From Candidatus Omnitrophota bacterium (GTDB lineage Bacteria > Omnitrophota > Gorgyraeia > Gygaellales > Profunditerraquicolaceae): a DNA stretch of 11,316 bases. Made by a program: the position numbers and the translations under genes. This document shows, piece by piece, positions 6,445 to 11,316 of the stretch (position 1 is the stretch's first letter; each line of letters starts with the position of its first letter). The DNA is taken from positions 8,853 through 20,168 of the forward strand of contig JAPLLQ010000151.1 of assembly GCA_026387485.1 (NCBI GenBank), in the 5' to 3' direction. A model generated the notes under the pieces. That model ran no database searches, was not told the origin of the DNA, and saw only the letters and a list, made by a program, of their open reading frames with translations.

Positions 6445-6478
6445 TAATTTTCACCCCCGTTAATAGCGGGAAAATTAA
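6444..6478 (+). promoter_or_regulatory. hairpin 2, ending in the acpP ribosome binding site
   Basis: TTAATTTT (6444-6451) pairs with AAAATTAA (6471-6478), and inside it CCCG (6456-6459) pairs with CGGG (6467-6470). The right arm runs into the strong AAGGAGGAA (6477-6485) that serves acpP, overlapping it by two bases. It could affect ribosome access, or protect the 5' end of a processed acpP message. Confidence 0.4.
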
Positions 6479-6491
6479 GGAGGAACCAAGA

Positions 6492-6731
6492 ATGGCAGTA
6501 AATGAGAAAGTTAAGTCAATAATAGCAGAACAGTTAGGTGTTAAGCCGGAAGAGGTAACTCCTGAGGCATCTTTCGTGGATGACTTAGGTGCGGATTCTC
6601 TGGATACGGTAGAGTTGGTTATGGCCTTAGAAGAAGAATTCGGCATTGAAATACCGGATGAGGACGCTGAGAAGATAGCTACTGTTGGCGATGCGATTAA
6701 ATATATTGAAGAAAAAAGCGCTAACAAATAA
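6492..6731 (+). CDS. acpP: acyl carrier protein (AcpP)
   Basis: AcpP carries the growing acyl chain on a 4'-phosphopantetheine arm. The 79-residue acidic protein has the attachment motif GADSLDTVELVMALEEEF, with Ser36 as the modified residue. The frame is open further upstream to an ATG at 6429, but the ATG at 6492 gives the normal family N-terminus and has AAGGAGGA with AGGAGG 8 bases away. The flanking hairpins, in the 87-base gap before and the gap after, may isolate this gene as its own highly expressed message, as is usual for ACP. It sits between fabG and fabF as in many bacteria. Its apo form needs a phosphopantetheinyl transferase encoded elsewhere. Confidence 0.98.
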   Translation: MAVNEKVKSIIAEQLGVKPEEVTPEASFVDDLGADSLDTVELVMALEEEFGIEIPDEDAEKIATVGDAIKYIEEKSANK

Positions 6732-6760
6732 AATTCATATAGATTAACAGTATTTAAAAA

Positions 6761-6794
6761 TACCCCGCTATTTTATCTTAGCGGGGTAAGTTTT
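6761..6794 (+). terminator. possible weak terminator or attenuator after acpP
   Basis: TACCCCGCTA (6761-6770) and TAGCGGGGTA (6779-6788) form a perfect 10-bp stem with an 8-base loop TTTTATCT. AG and then only four Ts follow (6791-6794), so termination would be partial. The position, 29 bases after the acpP stop and just before fabF, would allow more acpP than fabF message. Confidence 0.45.
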
Positions 6795-6810
6795 ATAAAT
6801 GAGGAATAAC

Positions 6811-8058
6811 TTGCAGAAAAACAGAGTAGTAATTACAGGCTTAGGGGTAATTTCCCCGGTAGGTAATGACGTAGCTACTTTTTGGCACTCCTTGAAAAGT
6901 GGCAAGAGTGGGATCGGGCCTCTAACCAGCTTTGATGCCTCTAAATTTGATTCCCGGATTGCCGGCGAGGTTAAGGGTTTTGACCCTGCCTTTTACGGAA
7001 TAAATTTTAAAGAAGCCCGGCGTACAGCTAAATTTGTCCAATATGCGGTTGCTTCGGCCAAACAGGCGATTGAGTCTTCGGGTTTAGATTTAGAGAAAGA
7101 GGATAAAGAGCGCATCGGAGTTTTAATTGGTTCAGGGATAGGAAGTTTATATACGATAGAAGAAGAGCATAAGGTTTTTTTGAGTAAGGGGCCTTCTCGG
7201 TTATCCCCTTTTCTTATTCCGATGCTGATCGTCAATGAAGCTAGCGGACAGGTAGGGATTGTTTTTGGTTTAAAGGGCCCGAATTCCTGCGTGGCTACTG
7301 CCTGTGCTTCAGGTTCGCATGCTATCGGAGACGCTTTTAGGATTATGGAACGCGGGGATGCGGATGTAATGGTTACTGGTGGGACAGAGAGTTGTATTGT
7401 GGCTACTGCCGTAGGCGGTTTTTGCGCTTTAAAAGCGCTATCCAAAAGAAATGATCGTCCTCAAAAAGCCTCCCGTCCTTTTGACCGCGAGCGGGATGGT
7501 TTTATTATGGCCGAAGGATGCGGTTTAGTGGTAATGGAAACTTTAGGGCATGCTAAAAAGAGAAACGCCCATATTATTGCGGAAATTATAGGTTTTGGGA
7601 TGACTTGTGATGCCTATCATATAACCGCGCCTGATCCTTTAGGCGACGGAGCAGGCAGGGCGATGAAATTGGCTTTGAAAGATGCTAAAATTGAACCTAA
7701 AGAAGTGGATTATATTAATGCCCATGGAACCTCTACGAAATTAAACGACAAAATCGAGACCTTGTCGATGAAGATGGCTTTTGGCGCTCACGCCAAGAAA
7801 GTAATGGTATCCTCAACAAAATCTATGACCGGGCATCTTTTAGGGGCATCCGGAGGAGTGGAATTTATTGCTTGTTGTTTGAGCATACAGGATCAAGTAG
7901 TCCCGCCGACCATAAATTACGAACATCCTGATCCGGAGTGTGATCTGGATTATATCCCGAATACCGCACGTAAGACCAAGGTTAGAGTCTGTATGTCTAA
8001 CTCTCTAGGTTTTGGCGGCCACAATGCCTCTCTTATCGTTAGGGAATTTACCGGTTAA
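6811..8058 (+). CDS. fabF: beta-ketoacyl-ACP synthase II (FabF)
   Basis: FabF elongates acyl-ACP by condensing it with malonyl-ACP. The catalytic triad is complete: Cys165 in ATACASGSH, His305 in NAHGTST and His342 in SMTGHLLGASGG. PFDRERDGFIMAEGCG (about 223-238) and LGFGGHNASL near the end are also standard. I favour the TTG at 6811 because GAGGA (6801-6805) sits 5 bases before it and MQKNRVVITGLG is a normal FabF N-terminus (415 residues). An ATG at 6799 would add four residues but has no ribosome binding site, and the hairpin ends only 10 bases before it. The downstream leuC start follows the stop by 16 bases. A paralogous type I synthase is less likely given the fab operon context. Confidence 0.95.
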   Translation: MQKNRVVITGLGVISPVGNDVATFWHSLKSGKSGIGPLTSFDASKFDSRIAGEVKGFDPAFYGINFKEARRTAKFVQYAVASAKQAIESSGLDLEKEDKERIGVLIGSGIGSLYTIEEEHKVFLSKGPSRLSPFLIPMLIVNEASGQVGIVFGLKGPNSCVATACASGSHAIGDAFRIMERGDADVMVTGGTESCIVATAVGGFCALKALSKRNDRPQKASRPFDRERDGFIMAEGCGLVVMETLGHAKKRNAHIIAEIIGFGMTCDAYHITAPDPLGDGAGRAMKLALKDAKIEPKEVDYINAHGTSTKLNDKIETLSMKMAFGAHAKKVMVSSTKSMTGHLLGASGGVEFIACCLSIQDQVVPPTINYEHPDPECDLDYIPNTARKTKVRVCMSNSLGFGGHNASLIVREFTG

Positions 8059-8074
8059 ACTCTAGAAAGAAAAA

Positions 8075-9237
8075 ATGGGTTATACAATCGCAGAAAAGAT
8101 ATTAATGGCTCATACCGCCAAAAAGGATTTGGCTCCGGGCGAGTTCATTGAGGCAAGTGTCTTATTCCTGACCATTTTGCACCGGCTAAGGATTTACGCA
8201 GCGCTAATCAGTGTAAAATTCTGGCTGACTTTGCCAAAGAGCAAAAAATCAAGAATTATTTTGAAATCGGATGCATGGGTATAGAACATGTGCTTTTACC
8301 GGAGATGGGTTTGGTTTTGCCCGGAGACCTGGTTATCGGAGCAGATTCGCATACCTGTACTTACGGCGCACTAGGAGCTTATTCTACCGGTATTGGCTCT
8401 ACGGATTTAGAGCGCGCCTTTATTGATGGAAAATGCTGGTTTAGAGTTCCCGGGTCAATAAAATTTATTTATCAAGGCAGACTTAATAAGTGGGTCGGCG
8501 GTAAAGACCTTATTTTATTTACAATAGGTAAGATTGGCGTTGACGGCGCATTATATAAAGCAATGGAATTTTCTGGCCCGGTAATCCGCAAATTAAGTAT
8601 AGATCACCGTTTCACGATGAGCAATATGGCTATTGAGGCCGGAGCTAGAGCAGGGATTATTGCGCCAGATGAGATTACCAAGAAATATGTCTCGAGGTTT
8701 AAGCGCAAAGCTAAATTTTATCAGTCTGATGATGACGCAAAGTATGATAAAATCTACGAATGGGATGTAACTAATTTAGAGCCGCAGGTTGCCTGTCCGC
8801 ATCTACCAAGTAATGTAAAACCGGTTAGTGAATTAAAGAATGTTAAGATTGATCAGGTTGTGATTGGTTCCTGCACTAACGGTAGAATCTCAGATTTAAG
8901 GATTTCAGCTAAGATATTAAAAGGAAAGAAGATTAAATTGGGCCTAAAATTAATTGTTATTCCAGCGACCCAGAAGATTTACTTGGAAGCGGTAAAAGAG
9001 GGATTAACCGAGATATTTGTTAAGGCCGGCGGAATATTTTCAACGCCTACTTGCGGCCCATGTTTAGGCGGGCATATGGGTATTTTAACCGATGGAGAAG
9101 TTGCTTTAGCAACAACCAACCGGAATTTTATCGGTAGGATGGGTTCTCCAAAATCATTCGTCTATTTAAGCAATCCGGCTGTTGCCGCAGCTTCAGCAAT
9201 CACCGGCAAGATTACACATCCAACAGAGGTAATATAG
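8075..9237 (+). pseudogene. leuC: leuC, isopropylmalate isomerase large subunit, with internal deletion and frameshift
   Basis: LeuC and LeuD form 3-isopropylmalate dehydratase, an Fe-S enzyme of leucine synthesis. The first 29 codons (MGYTIAEKILMAHTAKKDL and on, ending EASV) match the LeuC/aconitase family N-terminus. From about 8161 the family sequence resumes in another frame as LIPDHFAPAKDLRSANQCKILADF, through MGIEHVLLPE, to the stop at 9237. Together they give about 387 residues; a normal protein of this type has about 420, so roughly 30-35 residues are absent, including the usual (H/N)DITxP segment, and the frame is shifted. The first frame ends at 8284 after 69 codons. A real deletion or an assembly error are both possible. 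As written, no full-length LeuC can be made. Spacing from fabF is 16 bases, with only a weak AGAAAG before the ATG. Confidence 0.8.
8275..9237 (+). CDS. leuC: open 3' portion of leuC (large subunit, N-terminally truncated)
   Basis: This 320-residue frame is the part of leuC that can still be read from an ATG. It keeps ADSHTCTYGALG (about 23-34) and all three Fe-S cluster cysteines: Cys200 in IGSCTNGR, and Cys260 and Cys263 in PTCGPCLGG. The ATG overlaps the stop region of the broken 5' frame by 10 bases (ATGGGTATAG), so reinitiation could translate it. It would lack about 100 N-terminal residues and probably not be active alone. See the pseudogene entry for the break. Confidence 0.6.
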   Translation: MGIEHVLLPEMGLVLPGDLVIGADSHTCTYGALGAYSTGIGSTDLERAFIDGKCWFRVPGSIKFIYQGRLNKWVGGKDLILFTIGKIGVDGALYKAMEFSGPVIRKLSIDHRFTMSNMAIEAGARAGIIAPDEITKKYVSRFKRKAKFYQSDDDAKYDKIYEWDVTNLEPQVACPHLPSNVKPVSELKNVKIDQVVIGSCTNGRISDLRISAKILKGKKIKLGLKLIVIPATQKIYLEAVKEGLTEIFVKAGGIFSTPTCGPCLGGHMGILTDGEVALATTNRNFIGRMGSPKSFVYLSNPAVAAASAITGKITHPTEVI

Positions 9238-9246
9238 GGGGGTATT

Positions 9247-9849
9247 ATGCGGATATTAATGGTTCGTTTTCTATTATACGGAATATGTCTGTCTATGGCA
9301 GTAACTGTGGCCTGGGCAGCGCGAAATTATTCTTCAATGCAGTATGATCTGATTCTTGAACAGCCCGGGATGAGCTCTATTTCCACCAAAGTATATACAA
9401 AAGGGAATAAGAGCCGCATGGAGATGCAGGCAGGCGGTATGCAGACGATTAATCTTTTTGATGGTGTTCAGGCGTATATGTACATACCCTCGCAAAATAT
9501 GGCTATGGTAATCCCTGTCCAACAGGCAAGAGCCCAAGTTCCCGAAATAAGGGATTATCAGAAAGATTGCGAATATCTGGGTGATGAGAGAGTTGATAGT
9601 AAAACATGCGGGGTTTATAACTGTGCAAAAGGAGGCCAACCGGTCAAGATGTGGATAGATAGAACAATAGATTTTCCGGTAATGACGGAAGTAAGTGGAA
9701 TGCGCGCACATTATAAGAATGTCGTTGTTGATATTCCATTAGACGATAAATTATTTAATTTACCGGCAGGAGTTAAGCCTCAAGATATGTCCAGCATGAT
9801 GCAGGGTATGCAAGGTTTAACCGGAATGAATCAGAATAGTTCAAGATAA
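9247..9849 (+). CDS. exported LolA-fold/DUF4412-like protein of unknown function
   Basis: I do not recognise a named gene. The 200-residue protein starts with a signal peptide: a basic Met-Arg start, a hydrophobic stretch to about residue 22 and a likely cleavage site AWA-AR after residue 24. There is no lipobox, so it is probably periplasmic. The mature part looks like an all-beta LolA/LppX-type or DUF4412 protein: YDLILEQPGM, KVYTKGNKSRMEM, an INLFDGVQAYMYIPSQNMAMVIP strand pair, VKMWIDRTIDFPVMTEV and FNLPAGVKPQDM. Cys108, Cys121 and Cys126 could form disulfides. The tail (181-194) is Met- and Gln-rich. The start has a G-run (AGGGGGG) a few bases upstream. It lies between leuC and leuD, an unexpected position, and its stop overlaps the leuD ATG by one base. 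Confidence 0.7.
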   Translation: MRILMVRFLLYGICLSMAVTVAWAARNYSSMQYDLILEQPGMSSISTKVYTKGNKSRMEMQAGGMQTINLFDGVQAYMYIPSQNMAMVIPVQQARAQVPEIRDYQKDCEYLGDERVDSKTCGVYNCAKGGQPVKMWIDRTIDFPVMTEVSGMRAHYKNVVVDIPLDDKLFNLPAGVKPQDMSSMMQGMQGLTGMNQNSSR

Positions 9850-10349
9850 TGATTATTAAAGGCAAGGTTCATAAATTCGGCAACGATGTAAATACCGATG
9901 ATATTATCTCGGCTAAATACCTGATTTCTACTGATCCTAAAGAATTAGGCTCGCATTGTATGGAGAGTATTGCGCCTGATTTTGTCAAAAAGGTGAATCC
10001 CGGAGATATCATTGTGGCAGGGAATAATTTTGGCTGCGGGTCATCCCGGGAACATGCGCCGGTAGCAATTAAAGGCTGTGGAGTAGCTGCGGTTTTAGCC
10101 AAAAGTTTTGCCGCTATATTTTTTAGGAATGCCATCAATATCGGGCTTCCTTTTCTGGAATCCGAAGACGTAGATAAAATAAATGAGGGGGATTTGGTTG
10201 AAATAGATTTGAGCAGTGGTATAATAAAAAACCTTACGCGTAATGACGTCTATAAGACACAGGCCTTCCCTGAATTCCTGCAGGAATTAGTCAGTCAGGG
10301 AGGCTTAATAAATTATGTAAAAAATAAACGATTGGAGAACGATGTATAA
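9849..10349 (+). CDS. leuD: 3-isopropylmalate dehydratase small subunit (LeuD)
   Basis: LeuD is the swivel-domain subunit that, with LeuC, interconverts 2- and 3-isopropylmalate. The 166-residue length is that of the short, archaeal-type small subunits. DVNTDDIISAKYL (13-25), NNFGCGSSREHAPVAIKG (59-76) and FRNAINIGLP are family hallmarks. The substrate loop reads YLIS (24-27): in homoaconitases an Arg usually follows YL (YLRT), whereas Ile here suits the hydrophobic isopropyl group. The ATG overlaps the stop of the preceding gene (TAATG), implying coupling. The gene is intact although its partner leuC is broken here. Its last 8 bases overlap leuB. Confidence 0.95.
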   Translation: MIIKGKVHKFGNDVNTDDIISAKYLISTDPKELGSHCMESIAPDFVKKVNPGDIIVAGNNFGCGSSREHAPVAIKGCGVAAVLAKSFAAIFFRNAINIGLPFLESEDVDKINEGDLVEIDLSSGIIKNLTRNDVYKTQAFPEFLQELVSQGGLINYVKNKRLENDV

Positions 10350-11316
10350 AATCGCAGTTATCCCCGGAGACGGGACTGGGCCGGAAGTTATTAGAGAAGG
10401 TTTAAAGGTTTTAGAAGCCGCGGCTAAGAAATTTGGTTTTAAATATGAGGCTAAAACCTTTGATTTTAGCGGAGAAAGGTATCTAAAAACCGGTAAGACC
10501 GTAGAAGAAAAAGATATTGAAGAGTTTAAGAAATATTCGGCGATTTATTTAGGCGCAGTAGGCCATCCGGATGTTAAGCCGGGGATCTTGGAGACCGAAG
10601 TCCTCCTTAAACTAAGGTTTTCCTTGGACCAGTATATTAACCTGCGTCCGGTAAAACTTTATAATTCCGAATTCTGTCCCTTAAAAGATAAAAAACCCGA
10701 GGATATTGATTTTGTGGTAGTGCGCGAGAATTCCGAAGGTCTATATAAAGGTATGGGTGAGTTTCAAAATAAAGGTACTAAAGATGAAGTTGCGACCCAG
10801 GTTTCATATAATACGCGTAAGGGGGTTGAGCGCTGCATCCGTTATGCCTTTGAATATACTCGTAAGCGCAATAGAAGGAAGAAATTGACACTATGCGGTA
10901 AGACTAATGTTTTAACCTATGCTTGGGATTTATGGCAGAGGGTTTTTAATGAAGTGGCTAAAGAATACCCTGATGTGACTACTGACTATGCCCATGTGGA
11001 TGCTACAACGATGTGGTTTGTCAAGAATCCGGAGTGGTTTGACGTGATTGTAACTGACAATATGTTTGGCGATATTATTACGGATTTAGGGGCGATGCTC
11101 CAGGGCGGTATGGGTATTGCTGCCGGCGGAAATATTAATCCTAAAGGCGTATCAATGTTTGAGCCTATTGGAGGAAGTGCTCCCAAATATACTGGTAAAA
11201 ATGTGATTAACCCAATGGCTGCGATTTGCGCAGCCGGGATGATGCTGGAAAATTTGGGAGAAGAAAAAGCCGGTAAAGCTATTGAGGATGCGGTTATAAA
11301 TATCGTAAGTACAAAA
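10342..11316 (+). CDS. leuB: 3-isopropylmalate dehydrogenase (LeuB), C-terminus cut by window edge
   Basis: LeuB oxidises and decarboxylates 3-isopropylmalate to 2-oxoisocaproate. 325 codons are seen; the family is usually about 350-360, so about 30 residues lie beyond the edge. GDGTGPEV (9-16), the substrate arginines Arg92, Arg102 and Arg128, Lys187, and the metal-binding Asp220, Asp244 and Asp248 are present. LL at 88-89 before LRFSLDQYINLRP suits the isopropyl group. The cofactor loop reads EPIGGSAPKYTGKNVINP (274-291). The Lys282-Tyr283 pair is as in NADP-dependent isocitrate dehydrogenase, where most NAD-dependent IPMDHs have Asp-Ile. Tartrate/malate dehydrogenase relatives share parts of this pattern, but leuD context favours LeuB. 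GGAG (10334-10337) precedes the ATG, which overlaps the end of leuD by 8 bases. Confidence 0.92.
   Translation, partial: MYKIAVIPGDGTGPEVIREGLKVLEAAAKKFGFKYEAKTFDFSGERYLKTGKTVEEKDIEEFKKYSAIYLGAVGHPDVKPGILETEVLLKLRFSLDQYINLRPVKLYNSEFCPLKDKKPEDIDFVVVRENSEGLYKGMGEFQNKGTKDEVATQVSYNTRKGVERCIRYAFEYTRKRNRRKKLTLCGKTNVLTYAWDLWQRVFNEVAKEYPDVTTDYAHVDATTMWFVKNPEWFDVIVTDNMFGDIITDLGAMLQGGMGIAAGGNINPKGVSMFEPIGGSAPKYTGKNVINPMAAICAAGMMLENLGEEKAGKAIEDAVINIVSTK

Noticed and set aside
6429..6491. Longer acpP start giving 21 extra residues
   Set aside because: The extension is encoded by the two hairpins, is unlike any ACP N-terminus, and the ATG at 6492 has an excellent ribosome binding site.
8140..8170. Programmed ribosomal frameshift in leuC
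   Set aside because: No slippery heptamer is seen at the junction, and about 30 conserved residues are absent, which frameshifting cannot restore.
8075..8284. The 69-codon frame as an independent small protein
   Set aside because: Its first 29 residues are clearly the LeuC N-terminus, and the rest is LeuC sequence read out of frame.
9849..10349. LeuC/LeuD as homoaconitase of lysine synthesis
   Set aside because: The small-subunit loop is YLIS rather than the YLRT-type loop of homoaconitases, and leuB follows directly.

Overview
The window looks like a housekeeping biosynthetic cluster from an uncultured Gram-negative-type bacterium of moderate GC content. Gene order, protein style and a LolA/DUF4412-like exported protein suggest something near Candidatus Omnitrophota or a related lineage. 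That placement is an inference from overall resemblance; no rRNA or marker search could be run.

Layout: one minus-strand gene, truncated at the left edge, encodes a GNAT/FemAB-like acyltransferase. It diverges from a long plus-strand array across a gap of about 160 bases that carries candidate promoters in both directions and a hairpin. The plus-strand array is tightly packed and probably one operon or a few overlapping transcripts: rsmD, coaD, a DUF177/YceD gene, rpmF, plsX, fabH, fabD, fabG, acpP, fabF, then a disrupted leuC, an exported LolA-like protein gene, leuD and leuB (cut by the right edge). Many neighbours overlap or nearly touch (fabH/fabD by 7 bases, DUF177/rpmF by 14, exported protein/leuD by 1, leuD/leuB by 8).

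Function: rsmD and rpmF serve the ribosome, and coaD makes the CoA precursor whose phosphopantetheine arm ends up on AcpP. PlsX links acyl-ACP to phospholipid synthesis. FabD, FabH, FabF and FabG form the core type II fatty acid elongation cycle on AcpP; the dehydratase and enoyl reductase are not in the window. The leu genes cover the isomerase and dehydrogenase steps of leucine synthesis, but leuC has lost about 30-35 residues and changed frame near its 5' end.

The most unusual content is small-scale. A 72-base palindrome-rich insert lies in frame inside rsmD and is flanked by ATTGG direct repeats. A second, perfect palindrome lies nearby in rsmD. An inverted repeat built from 7-base units sits between plsX and fabH. 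Two consecutive hairpins precede acpP, the second ending in its ribosome binding site, and another hairpin follows acpP. LeuB carries an isocitrate-dehydrogenase-like Lys-Tyr pair at the cofactor site. No tRNA, rRNA, CRISPR array, transposase or phage gene was seen, and no gene-free stretch exceeds 300 bases.
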